From Candidatus Pyrohabitans jungbluthii (GTDB lineage Archaea > Hydrothermarchaeota > Hydrothermarchaeia > Hydrothermarchaeales > BMS3B), in NCBI GenBank assembly GCA_002010065.2, contig MTMD02000001.1, positions 62,001 through 126,000 on the forward strand: a DNA stretch of 64,000 nt. The letters are read 5' to 3'. The stretch's first letter is position 1. Every line of letters begins with the position of its first letter. Positions 53,475 to 61,441 of the stretch are shown here, piece by piece. The notes beneath the pieces were generated by a model. The model saw only the letters and a list, made by a program, of their open reading frames with translations, was not told where the DNA came from and ran no database searches. The translations under genes were made by a program, and so were the position numbers.

Positions 53475-54384
53475 GGTTACCAGTGGAATGAGCGTTGACG
53501 AACTCATGCGCCAGTACAGCGAGGCTGGCGTGCTCGGAGCTGGCGCTTTGGGTAGGGCATGCGACATCCTGGAGGAGATGGTCAGAGCAAGGGCGACCAT
53601 ATTCCTGGGCTTAGCCGGACCCCTCATCGCCGCAGGGATGAGGAACATAGTTACTGAGCTTATAAAAATGGGTGCAGTAAGCGCCATCGTAACCAACGGA
53701 GCAAATGTTGTGCACGACGTCCTCGAAGCAATAGGCGGTGCGCACTACGTGGGCAGCTTTCGCAGCGACGACGCACAGCTGCACAGCGCTGAGATGGGCA
53801 GGATAGGCAACGTCTACACCCGGGTTAAAGACTTTGTTGCCTTTGAGGATTACGTCCAGGAGCTTCTCTCTGGTATCCCCGAAGAGAGGAGGAAGAACCT
53901 CTCAATAAGGGAGCTGCTCTCAGAGATAGGGAAGAGCATAAGCGACGCTAACTCGTTCCTCAGGGCTGCATATGAGCGGCGCATACCCGTGTTCTCCCCG
54001 GCGGTGGTGGATTCAATGCTGGGGTTGCAGCTTTTCTTCTTCGCAGAGAGGAACCACATTGTGTTAAACGCTGTTAAGGATATGAAGGAGCTTGCCCAGA
54101 TGGTTTTCGACGCCTCCGAGGTGGGGGCACTCTTCCTCGGTGGAGGCGTGCCCAAGCATTACATACTGGGAGCTAACTTGCTTCGCGGCGGTATAGACTA
54201 CGGGATTCAGGTTACGATGGACCGCGAAGAATCCGGCTCGCTAAGCGGTGCAAAGCTGGAGGAGGGGATAAGCTGGGGCAAGACAAGAGAGGAAGGCAAG
54301 GTGGTGACGGTGGTGGGCGACGTAACGATAATCTTCCCTCTGCTGGTGGCGAGCCTTAAAGAACGCCTGGGAGGCAGGGAATGA
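53446..54384 (+). CDS. dys: deoxyhypusine synthase
   Basis: This enzyme transfers aminobutyl from spermidine to a lysine of aIF5A. Marks are VLGAGALGRACDILEEM, FLGLAGPLIAAGMRNIV, ATVVTNGAN-like strand and the C-terminal SGARLEEG-equivalent segment LSGAKLEEGISWGKTREEGK containing the catalytic Lys, followed by VTIIFPLLVASL. Family length is typical. Start ATG 53446 or 53452 overlaps the upstream gene; the earlier ATG 53407 lies inside that gene. It is followed by pyrF with a 4-base ATGA overlap. Confidence 0.93.
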   Translation: MGMRKVRQIEVTSGMSVDELMRQYSEAGVLGAGALGRACDILEEMVRARATIFLGLAGPLIAAGMRNIVTELIKMGAVSAIVTNGANVVHDVLEAIGGAHYVGSFRSDDAQLHSAEMGRIGNVYTRVKDFVAFEDYVQELLSGIPEERRKNLSIRELLSEIGKSISDANSFLRAAYERRIPVFSPAVVDSMLGLQLFFFAERNHIVLNAVKDMKELAQMVFDASEVGALFLGGGVPKHYILGANLLRGGIDYGIQVTMDREESGSLSGAKLEEGISWGKTREEGKVVTVVGDVTIIFPLLVASLKERLGGRE

Positions 54385-55037
54385 GGCTGCAAAGGGAGCA
54401 CGGGCTCATTTTAGCTCTGGATGTAACCTCGCGCACAAAAGCGCTCAGCGTTGCGGAGAGCGTGGTGGATTACATAGACGCGGTGAAGGTGGGCTACCCT
54501 CTGGTGCTCTCCTGCGGTCTCGAGATTATAAGCGAGCTTAGCGATTTGGGCAAGCCTGTAATCGCAGATTTTAAAGTGGCTGACATACCCTATACCTCAC
54601 GCCTCATCTGCGAGCAGGCGAAGCAGGCGGGAGCAAGCTTTGCAATCGTCCACGGCTTTGTGGGCGAAGACGTGGTCAAAGCATGCGCTGAGGTGCTCGA
54701 CATCTTCATCGTGGCGGAGATGAGCCATCCTGGGGCAAAGGAGTTCATTCAACCTGTCGCAGAGAGGATAGCGGAGCTTGCAAGAAGTTACGCCTTTGGG
54801 ATAGTTGCTCCCGCTACAAGGCCAGAGAGAATTGCGAGGCTGCGCTCTATTGTGGGAGAGCTTGTTATAATTTCCCCTGGCGTTAAGGCGCAGGGCGCTC
54901 GTCCAGGAGATGCGATACGCGCGGGCGCTGACTTCGAGATCGTCGGGAGAGGAATTTACGCCTCTGCTGAGCCACGCAGAAGCGCTGCGGAAATTGCGGC
55001 CGAGCTTAAGGCAGCGATGAAGGAGCACGAAGGTTAG
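54381..55037 (+). CDS. pyrF: orotidine 5-prime-phosphate decarboxylase
   Basis: PyrF makes UMP. Motifs are LILALDVTSRTKAL, DAVKVGYPLVLSCG, VIADFKVADIPYTSRL (catalytic Lys/Asp set) and the phosphate-binding FEIVGRGIYASAEP. Length 218 is normal. Its start overlaps the deoxyhypusine synthase stop. Other pyrimidine genes lie at 44 kb. Confidence 0.95.
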   Translation: MRLQREHGLILALDVTSRTKALSVAESVVDYIDAVKVGYPLVLSCGLEIISELSDLGKPVIADFKVADIPYTSRLICEQAKQAGASFAIVHGFVGEDVVKACAEVLDIFIVAEMSHPGAKEFIQPVAERIAELARSYAFGIVAPATRPERIARLRSIVGELVIISPGVKAQGARPGDAIRAGADFEIVGRGIYASAEPRRSAAEIAAELKAAMKEHEG

Positions 55038-55660
55038 CCTGACTCGAGCATAGCCGCGAAGTAGAGGAGCACAAGGATTAAAAGCATGCCAAGCGCATAT
55101 CCGGGTTTGCGAACGAGTGCGCGGATTTCCCTTTCAAAGGTTTCAACATCCCCGCGCATTGCCACGCCTCTTAGCTTGTTGGCTATTGCCAAGCCCAGCG
55201 CAATGCTGCCGAGCATTGCTGGTATCTCTAAAAGGGCGTGGGGCATTAGATAGGAGATAAACTGAGAAATACCCTCGGGGGCAAAACTCCAGAAAAATGC
55301 GCTTATCGCAGTGAGGTTGGCAAAGAGGCTCAGCAAAGGGACAAAGTACAGGTAGAAGAGGCAAGCTCTGAGTGGCGAGGCTATGCGAAAGGTGGCAAAT
55401 CGGGAGAGCACTGCGTAAAGCGGCTCTGTCAGCCTGTCCAGCATCGAGTATGTTTTTTCAGAGGTTCGCCTGTAAATCAGCAGTTCAAGATAGCTTAAAA
55501 TAGTGCCCAGATAAACTGTAACAATGGCGGCTAGCGCATTTTTAAAGAATATGCTGCCAGCAAACGTTGCAGGAATGGCGAAAAGCACATAGGTATAACT
55601 CTTGAGCAGATAACCTGCGAGCACAGCAATTACAACGAGCGCAGCAATGCTTTTCCTCAT
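55034..55660 (-). CDS. SpoIIM/DUF95 family membrane protein
   Basis: The 208-residue protein has six hydrophobic segments and the DUF95 mark LMPHALLEIPAMLGSIALGLAIA near residue 140. In bacteria SpoIIM joins a peptidoglycan-degrading complex; the archaeal role is unknown. It overlaps pyrF at its 3-prime end (convergent, 4 bases) and the upstream winged-helix gene by 4 bases, so the two are an operon. Confidence 0.85.
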   Translation of the reverse strand: MRKSIAALVVIAVLAGYLLKSYTYVLFAIPATFAGSIFFKNALAAIVTVYLGTILSYLELLIYRRTSEKTYSMLDRLTEPLYAVLSRFATFRIASPLRACLFYLYFVPLLSLFANLTAISAFFWSFAPEGISQFISYLMPHALLEIPAMLGSIALGLAIANKLRGVAMRGDVETFEREIRALVRKPGYALGMLLILVLLYFAAMLESG

Positions 55661-55950
55661 TTCAACAGCGCAAAGAAGAGCTTCCCCTTTTCCGTGATCT
55701 TAATAAACCTACGCGGTCTATCGCCGCGCAGCTTTGTCTCCCTCACCTTAACGAGACCCTTCTTTTTAGCCTCGTCCAGCGTGGCGTCTATCTCCTCACG
55801 AGGCTTGCCCAGCGCCTTTGCTAAGCGAATCTGGCACACCTCGTCGTAGGCACACAGGTTCAGCCCGAGCATTCTACACTTACCGCATATGTCGTCCTCT
55901 TTTATGGGCAGAACCTCAGAAGCAGGGATAAAGCTTATTTTTGTCTTCAT
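55657..55950 (-). CDS. Cys-motif winged-helix protein (97 aa)
   Basis: The N-terminal part has CGKCRMLGLNLCAYDEVCQIRLAKAL, with four Cys that could hold zinc; the C-terminal part is winged-helix-like with IDATLDEAKKKGLVKVRETK and RRFIKITEKGKLFFALL. Probably a small DNA-binding regulator. It overlaps the SpoIIM-like gene, which it may control. Confidence 0.7.
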   Translation of the reverse strand: MKTKISFIPASEVLPIKEDDICGKCRMLGLNLCAYDEVCQIRLAKALGKPREEIDATLDEAKKKGLVKVRETKLRGDRPRRFIKITEKGKLFFALLK

Positions 55951-56001
55951 CTTCCTACCTGAATTAAGTTCTGTTTTTCCAGCTATTTAAAATTTCGCTG
56001 C

Positions 56002-56802
56002 TCAGCCCCTCAGAATCTTTACTATCTCCCCATGCATCTCCATGCTGTGCGCTGCCACTATATTAAGCCTCTCTATCCTCAAAAGTGACGCTTCGAGAGG
56101 AGCGCCCTGCATGTTGGTGACAGCGCCGCCCGCTTCTTCCACCACAAGCTTAGCCGCGGCTATGTCGATGTTGCGCAGATATGTACGCACGTCAACGAAG
56201 GCGTCAAAATCTCCTCTAGCAACGTGGCACAGCTCCAGAGCAGCGCTGCCCAGGGTGCGCACCCGCTTTATGCGCTTGAGCAGAGGCATAAGCGTCCCAA
56301 CGCTTTGTGGCGTGGAATAGATGCAAACAGTGGCTTTGCTCAGCTTTCTTGCTTCTACGCTTCTTATCCTCCGCCCATTATACCACGCCCCCTTCCCGCG
56401 CTCTGCCGTGAATTCATCCCCAGAGTAGAGGTTGAGCACATATGCAACGCTCACATCAGCGAGACTCGCACCCTCGCGATAGGGTGCAAAGGCAATGGAA
56501 AGGGCGTAGAAGGGCAAGTTGTGAAGCGCATTGTAGGAGCCGTCGATCGGGTCAACCACGGCGATGTACTCTGGCTCCTCTGTAAGAGCCACGCTGCCTG
56601 CTTCCTCACTGAGCACAAAGAAGGCTTCTTTCTCGCTGAGACGCTTCATCACCACATTTTCAGCTATCTTATCTATCGCCTCTGTGGGCGTGCCATCTGC
56701 GCCAATACCAACCTCACGAGAAGCTTCACCGCTCTCAAGCGCCTCTCTCACTACGCTGCGCAGCTCTGCGCCCACCTTACGGGCAAGATTAAGCAGATTC
56801 AC
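56002..56802 (-). CDS. suhB: inositol monophosphatase / fructose-1,6-bisphosphatase family
   Basis: Archaeal members hydrolyse both inositol-1-phosphate and fructose-1,6-bisphosphate. Marks are GIGADGTPTEAIDKIAENVV, FVLSEEAG, the metal site IAVVDPIDGSYNALHNLPFYA (DPIDGS) and RNIDIAAAKLVVEEAGG. The GTG at 56802 is the preferred start because a TATA box (56824-56833) sits about 26 bases upstream and a normal family N-terminus (VNLLNLARKVGAEL) follows; the longer frame to 56871 lacks support. Stands alone. Confidence 0.93.
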   Translation of the reverse strand: MNLLNLARKVGAELRSVVREALESGEASREVGIGADGTPTEAIDKIAENVVMKRLSEKEAFFVLSEEAGSVALTEEPEYIAVVDPIDGSYNALHNLPFYALSIAFAPYREGASLADVSVAYVLNLYSGDEFTAERGKGAWYNGRRIRSVEARKLSKATVCIYSTPQSVGTLMPLLKRIKRVRTLGSAALELCHVARGDFDAFVDVRTYLRNIDIAAAKLVVEEAGGAVTNMQGAPLEASLLRIERLNIVAAHSMEMHGEIVKILRG

Positions 56803-56823
56803 GAGCTTAGATTGGTGGCGCAC

Positions 56824-56833
56824 TTTATAATTT
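56824..56833 (-). promoter_or_regulatory. TATA box of the inositol monophosphatase gene
   Basis: On the minus strand AATTATAAAG lies about 26 bases before GTG 56802, indicating a leaderless mRNA. A plus-strand TATA-like GTTTAAATAT at about 56873-56882 serves the divergent Lsm gene. Confidence 0.6.
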
Positions 56834-56909
56834 TTAGCCCGGAAGCACCTGCTCATGGTGAACCTGCGCAAAGTTTAAATATCCCCACGGTGAACTCATA
56901 ATCCTCTAA

Positions 56910-57143
<234 letters not shown>

Positions 57144-57231
57144 AATTCTGGTAAACAAGGGGCTTATAGAATAAAAAGAAGGTAGCTGGTTTTGCTCTGA
57201 TAGCTATGCTAATAAATTAAAATGGGGTAAA
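57144..57231. other. short intergenic spacer
   Basis: No gene or strong structure is seen between the convergent Lsm and Cys-rich genes. Confidence 0.4.
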
Positions 57232-57411
57232 TCACCCCTTATAGAAACATGTCCCCGCAAGGAAGTGCTCGCAGGTGCGCCAGACCTCGCGGGTTCGCCA
57301 GCCGTGTTCGCATACGTGGTATATACAGCACATTCTGCACGAGTCGCGCTCACGCTGGCAGTTGACCTTTGCGTAGTCCTCATCGTTAGCGGTGCATAGC
57401 AGCTTTTCCAT
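57232..57411 (-). CDS. 59-residue Cys-rich microprotein of the mevalonate operon
   Basis: On the minus strand ATG 57411 reads MEKLLCTANDEDYAKVNCQR then ERDSCRMCCIYHVCEHGWRT and TCEHFLAGTCFYKG. Nine Cys and three His occur, with CRMCCxxxxC and HVCEH, suitable for one or two zinc or Fe-S sites. It starts 3 bases after the DUF35 stop, so it is the last gene of the thiolase/HMG-CoA synthase/DUF35 operon. Family not recognised; could bind the multienzyme complex or be regulatory. Confidence 0.65.
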   Translation of the reverse strand: MEKLLCTANDEDYAKVNCQRERDSCRMCCIYHVCEHGWRTREVWRTCEHFLAGTCFYKG

Positions 57412-57414
57412 TTC

Positions 57415-57819
57415 TCACTCCTCCTTAGCTGGTCTGAATTTGAAGCCGTAGTAGATTAAGCCTGCCTCTCCATCCTCCTGAATCTTCCTGAATACGCTCT
57501 CCACGCGCATTCCTATCTCAACCTCTTCCGGACTAACGTCAACTATCTGCGTTGTCACCATCACACCCTCGTCGAGCTTCACCAGCGCCATTACATAGGG
57601 CGCCTGCCTCTCAAAGCCCTCTGGAGGCGTGCGAATTACAGTGTAGCTCACCACCTCGCCCTTGCCACTGAGCTGAACCTCCTCAAGCTCGCCTCTTCTG
57701 CGGCAGTTTGGGCAGAAGTTGCGCGGGGGAAAGTATATCTCGCCGCAGCGCGTGCAGCGCTTACCTATGAGATTGTACCTGCTCTTCATGTTGCGCCAGA
57801 AGCGTGGTATGCTGCTCAT
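57415..57819 (-). CDS. DUF35 OB-fold scaffold of thiolase/HMG-CoA synthase
   Basis: This protein has an N-terminal zinc ribbon (CTRCGEIYFPPRNFCPNCRRRGEL) and an OB fold (GKGEVVSYTVIRTPPEGFERQAPYVMALVKLDEG). In archaea DUF35 holds thiolase and HMG-CoA synthase in one complex so acetoacetyl-CoA is channelled. Length 134. It lies directly after the thiolase gene. Confidence 0.93.
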   Translation of the reverse strand: MSSIPRFWRNMKSRYNLIGKRCTRCGEIYFPPRNFCPNCRRRGELEEVQLSGKGEVVSYTVIRTPPEGFERQAPYVMALVKLDEGVMVTTQIVDVSPEEVEIGMRVESVFRKIQEDGEAGLIYYGFKFRPAKEE

Positions 57820-57828
57820 TATATCACC

Positions 57829-58983
57829 TCACTTCTCAAGGATATGAACCACCGCTGTGCCGCCGCTCCCACCAACGTTGTGAGTCAAGCCCACGTCTGC
57901 ATCAACCTGGCGCTTGCCTGCTTCGCCTCTGAGCTGTAGCACAATCTCCACCACCTGCGCAACGCCTGTCGCACCCACAGGATGCCCCTTTGCCTTAAGC
58001 CCGCCGGAGGTGTTCACAGGTATACGCCCGCCTATGGCGGTTTCTCCCTCCTCTGTGGCCTTGCCTCCCTTGCCAATTTCCACGAAACCCAGCCCTTCAA
58101 TGGCAAGAATCTCACCTATTGTAAAAGCGTCGTGAACCTCCGCAACCTGAATATCGCGTGGCTCGCGCTTTGCCCTCGCGTAGGCTTCTTTGGCGGCGTT
58201 AACCGTGGCGTCAGTGACGGTTATCTTCTTCCTGTCGTGGAGCGCGATTGTGCTCGAGGCTTGGCCGCTGCCAGTGATGTAAACAGGGTTGTCCACAAAT
58301 TCGCGCGCCTTCTCCTCGCTAGCTAAAACAACGCACGCGGCGCCGTCGGTTATAGGAGAGCAGTCCAGCAGACGCAGAGGGTCGGCGACGAGAGGCGAGC
58401 GCAGCACATCTTCGACGGTAATCTTGGAGTGGAACTGCGCATAGGGGTTGTGTATGGCATTCTCGTGGTTCTTCACTGCCACCATGGCGAGCTGCTCTCT
58501 GGTTGTGCCGTACTCATGCATATGCCGCCTTGCGATGAGCGCATATAAGCCAGGGAAGGTCATCCCCATGAAGGCCTCCCACTCGCTGTCGCTGGCTGTA
58601 GCTAGAGTCTGAGTGGTCTTCTCAGTAACCACATCGGTCATCTTTTCTACGCCTCCCACAACCACGATGTCGTGGAAGCCTGAAAGTATGGACATAACTC
58701 CCTGGCGTATCGCTAATCCGCCTGAGGCGCACGCAGCTTCGACACGCGTCGCAGGAATTGGCGTTAAGCCAGCGTGGTCAGCAATTAAGCAGGAGATGTG
58801 CTCCTGATCCACGAAGCGCCCGCCTGACATGTTGCCCACGTAGATCGCCTCGACATCTTTGCCATCTATGCCAGCGTCATTAATCGCCATAGCGCCAGCT
58901 TCAACAAACAGCTGGGAGAAGCTGGTCTCCCAGAGTTCACCGAACTTTGTCAGCCCTACCCCTATAACAGCAACTCTCTTCAT
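57829..58983 (-). CDS. acetyl-CoA C-acetyltransferase (thiolase)
   Basis: Thiolase condenses two acetyl-CoA in the first mevalonate step. The archaeal SCP-x-like form has [19 protein letters not shown] (active Cys), [20 protein letters not shown] and [20 protein letters not shown] (His) with a C-terminal [17 protein letters not shown] (reaction-centre His). Length 384 is typical of the archaeal form. It lies between HMG-CoA synthase and DUF35. Confidence 0.95.
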   Translation of the reverse strand: MKRVAVIGVGLTKFGELWETSFSQLFVEAGAMAINDAGIDGKDVEAIYVGNMSGGRFVDQEHISCLIADHAGLTPIPATRVEAACASGGLAIRQGVMSILSGFHDIVVVGGVEKMTDVVTEKTTQTLATASDSEWEAFMGMTFPGLYALIARRHMHEYGTTREQLAMVAVKNHENAIHNPYAQFHSKITVEDVLRSPLVADPLRLLDCSPITDGAACVVLASEEKAREFVDNPVYITGSGQASSTIALHDRKKITVTDATVNAAKEAYARAKREPRDIQVAEVHDAFTIGEILAIEGLGFVEIGKGGKATEEGETAIGGRIPVNTSGGLKAKGHPVGATGVAQVVEIVLQLRGEAGKRQVDADVGLTHNVGGSGGTAVVHILEK

Positions 58984-58986
58984 ACT

Positions 58987-60027
58987 CTACACCTTTATCT
59001 TCTTCCTGAGCTTTACATATGTCGCGTAGTCAATGTACTCCTTGCGTGCGATGAATTCCTCAACGCCCGGCGCCAGGCTTCGCTTCTCCTCTATCGCGTC
59101 CTCGACCACTACGGCGAAGGCATCGCTGCCTGCGCCTGAACCGAAGGAGGTTACCAGGATTCTATCCCCTGGCTTTGCTATATCCAGCACCTTCGCAAAC
59201 CCGAGCAGGGAAGAACCTGAGTAGGTGTTGCCTATCCTGTCCACGAGTATACCTGGCTCCACCTGCTCAGAGGTGAAGCCCAGCTTCTTCGCCACAACGC
59301 GGGGAAACTTACCGTTGGGCTGGTGGAAAACGGCGTAATCAAAATCCTTGGGCTCGAGTCCAAGCTGTGCCATAAGCCCATGGGCAGCGCTGTAAACGTG
59401 CTTGAAGTAAGCGGGCAAACCCGTGAAACGCCCTCCATGTCGGGGGTATGCCTGCCCCTCGCGACGCCAGAAGTCGGGCGTATCTGTGGTGTAGGAGTAG
59501 GTAGCCTCTATGCTCGCAACAAGCTTATCCCTGCCTATAACGAATGCAGCACCACCAGCGGCGGCGGTGTACTCGAGTGGATCTCCCGGCGCTCCCTGCG
59601 CAGTGTCGGCACCTATGGCCAAGCCGTAGTCTATCATGCCAGAAGCAACAAGACCCATGCACGTCTGCACGCCGGCGGTGCCAGCCTTGCATGCGAACTC
59701 ATAGTCGGCGGCGGTTAGGTCAGGCGTAGCCTGTATCGCCGCCGCAACAATAGTTGCAGTCGGCTTAACCACATATGGGTGGCTCTCCGAGCCGACGTAT
59801 ATCGCCCCTAGCTTCTTAGCATCTATCTGCGCTCGCTTTAGCGCATTTCGCGCAGCTTCTACGGCGATAGTGGCGGCATCTTCATCCAGGGCTGGGACAG
59901 CCTTCTCGGCAATCTTGAGAGAGGCTTTTATAACCTCGGCGTTGCCACCCCAAACTCGGGCTATCTCCTCAACCTTTATCCTGTACCTTGGGATGTAAAC
60001 CCCATAACCTGTAATACCAACCTTCAC
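58987..60027 (-). CDS. hydroxymethylglutaryl-CoA synthase
   Basis: HMG-CoA synthase makes HMG-CoA for isoprenoid lipids. Marks are [40 protein letters not shown] (active Cys), [22 protein letters not shown] (His) and [18 protein letters not shown]. Length 346 is the archaeal size. It is the first structural gene of the mevalonate operon, just after the XRE regulator. Confidence 0.96.
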   Translation of the reverse strand: MKVGITGYGVYIPRYRIKVEEIARVWGGNAEVIKASLKIAEKAVPALDEDAATIAVEAARNALKRAQIDAKKLGAIYVGSESHPYVVKPTATIVAAAIQATPDLTAADYEFACKAGTAGVQTCMGLVASGMIDYGLAIGADTAQGAPGDPLEYTAAAGGAAFVIGRDKLVASIEATYSYTTDTPDFWRREGQAYPRHGGRFTGLPAYFKHVYSAAHGLMAQLGLEPKDFDYAVFHQPNGKFPRVVAKKLGFTSEQVEPGILVDRIGNTYSGSSLLGFAKVLDIAKPGDRILVTSFGSGAGSDAFAVVVEDAIEEKRSLAPGVEEFIARKEYIDYATYVKLRKKIKV

Positions 60028-60041
60028 GCTGCCTCACCTTC

Positions 60042-60749
60042 TCAGCTTGTCTTTCTTCTAAGCTCTCTTATTAACTCATCGCTGCTCTCATGATGGGAGA
60101 GTATCACGGGTATGCGCTCCTTCTCGGCTATTTTAACGCCCAGCGCGTCGACGCTCTTCAGCCCGTGGAGCACTACCACGCCTGGCTTTATTGTGGATAC
60201 GCGTATTGCTATGAAGGGCGACCTGCCGCTGCTAACGCGGGTAAACACCAGCGCCCGCTCAGAGGTTAGCCCGTATATCTTCAGGAACTCTTCCGCTGAA
60301 AGCTCGAGTATAGCGCGGGGAGAGTCGAGGACTGTGTAGCCGTAGATGTACTTGTCCAGAAGCTCTTTGTTGGCGACCACCTCGCCCGCTACCACATCTA
60401 CGAGTTGAGAAGCGCGCATAGGCGTGGCAAACTCGCGTATGTCGAGAATTGCGTCGGTTTTAATTTCGTTGCCCAGCATGCGCTCATACGCGCGGAGCAC
60501 CTTGGAGCCGCGCTGCTCGTCAAGCGTAACAAGTGCCTCCACTATGCGCTTCACCACCGCTACGCCAGGAGAACGGCGACGCCCGCTCTCATAGTCGCTT
60601 ATTACAGAGGTACTGACCCCGAGTGCCTCTGCAAGCTCCTTCTGGGTGACGCCAAACACTTCGCGCCACTTCTTTAGGGTCATCGCCGGCTTTGAGGAGA
60701 GCACTACCTCGCCAGCGATTTTCACAGAAAGTTCCTCGCGCACACCCAT
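60042..60749 (-). CDS. XRE-type regulator next to HMG-CoA synthase (COG1709-like)
   Basis: The helix-turn-helix is WREVFGVTQKELAEALGVSTSVISDYESGRRRSPG (about 28-62). The C-terminal part (110-235) has LDSPRAILELSAEEFLKIYGLTSERALVFTRVSSGRSPFIAIRVSTIKPGVVVLHG, a possible ligand domain. It precedes HMG-CoA synthase by 14 bases, a conserved arrangement, so it likely controls mevalonate genes. A TATA-like GTTATATAG lies at 60779-60787 on its strand. Confidence 0.85.
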   Translation of the reverse strand: MGVREELSVKIAGEVVLSSKPAMTLKKWREVFGVTQKELAEALGVSTSVISDYESGRRRSPGVAVVKRIVEALVTLDEQRGSKVLRAYERMLGNEIKTDAILDIREFATPMRASQLVDVVAGEVVANKELLDKYIYGYTVLDSPRAILELSAEEFLKIYGLTSERALVFTRVSSGRSPFIAIRVSTIKPGVVVLHGLKSVDALGVKIAEKERIPVILSHHESSDELIRELRRKTS

Positions 60750-60845
60750 GTCATCGCCTTGCTTTCATTGCTCATTCGCCTATATAACAATTTCGGCAAA
60801 AGGAATATGCTAGAACGGCGATTGCCTTACTTGCAGAAAATGAGG

Positions 60846-60857
60846 GTTATATTTATG
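60846..60857 (+). promoter_or_regulatory. TATA box of tRNA-Pro
   Basis: GGTTATATTTATG lies about 35-42 bases before the tRNA-Pro 5-prime end, so a short leader of about 10 bases is expected before RNase P cleavage. Confidence 0.5.
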
Positions 60858-60887
60858 TTGTTAACTTTCAAGATTTTTCAGCTTTTC

Positions 60888-60961
60888 GGGGCTGTAGGGT
60901 AGCCTGGTCATCCTCGCGGCTTCGGGAGCCGTGGACCCCAGTTCAAATCTGGGCAGCCCCA
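60888..60961 (+). tRNA. tRNA-Pro (CGG anticodon)
   Basis: Acceptor GGGGCTG pairs with CAGCCCC; D-arm TAGGGTAGCCTGGTCATCCTC; anticodon arm GCGGC-TTCGGGA-GCCGT with anticodon CGG; T-arm CCAGTTCAAATCTGG; discriminator A. No intron. Confidence 0.96.
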
Positions 60962-60964
60962 TCC

Positions 60965-60988
60965 AGGGGAGGGGAATACCCCTCCCCT
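60965..60988. terminator. strong GC hairpin after tRNA-Pro
   Basis: Perfect 10-bp stem AGGGGAGGGG/CCCCTCCCCT with an AATA loop starts 4 bases after the tRNA. No T-run follows on the plus strand, so it may stop or protect the tRNA transcript rather than be a classical terminator. The 109 bases after it (60989-61097) hold nothing I recognise. Confidence 0.5.
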
Positions 60989-61097
60989 TAGGTTAACCCC
61001 ACCCCGACAGGGATACGTGGGAAAATCACTATGGAAACATGGCGGTATCGTAAGATAGTCTCGTCATGCAACCCGAGAGCAACTGACCGCACTGCCC

Positions 61098-61415
61098 TTA
61101 CTTATAATACCCCCACTCCCTCTTGGGTCCAAAGCTGCGGATTCCAAACTTCAACAGCTGTATTCTGAGGCGCAGAGCATAGTCAGAGCTTATCTCGCCG
61201 CGCTTCTCCAGGTATCTTATAATCTCCATGCCCTCCTCTTCGGTGCTGCACCTGTTCAAAAAGTCGATTACACCCGGGTTATAACCTTTAAATCTGTCCT
61301 TTACTTCCTCATTCTGAGACTCTCTTTCAACCTTTATCCTGATAAAATTGCTCTCCTCTATCTCCTTGGCCAGGTTTGGATACTTCCTCTTAAACTCCTC
61401 ATTGTACTCTATCAT
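61098..61415 (-). CDS. DUF2095 family protein
   Basis: The 105-residue protein has DUF2095 features: FKRKYPNLAKEIEESNFIRI, GYNPGVIDFLNRCSTEEEGMEIIRYLEKRGEIS and YALRLRIQLLKFGIRSFGPKREWGYY. It is small, charged and soluble; the family is archaeal and of unknown function. It lies 26 bases from the FG-GAP gene on the same strand. Confidence 0.8.
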   Translation of the reverse strand: MIEYNEEFKRKYPNLAKEIEESNFIRIKVERESQNEEVKDRFKGYNPGVIDFLNRCSTEEEGMEIIRYLEKRGEISSDYALRLRIQLLKFGIRSFGPKREWGYYK

Positions 61416-61441
61416 CCCTTACACCACAAACTTACTGCCAT

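Noticed and set aside
60989-61097. Possible small RNA on the minus strand after the tRNA-Pro hairpin
   Set aside because: A weak box-C-like ATGACGA and an AGTGATT occur, but no proper D boxes or stable stem support it.
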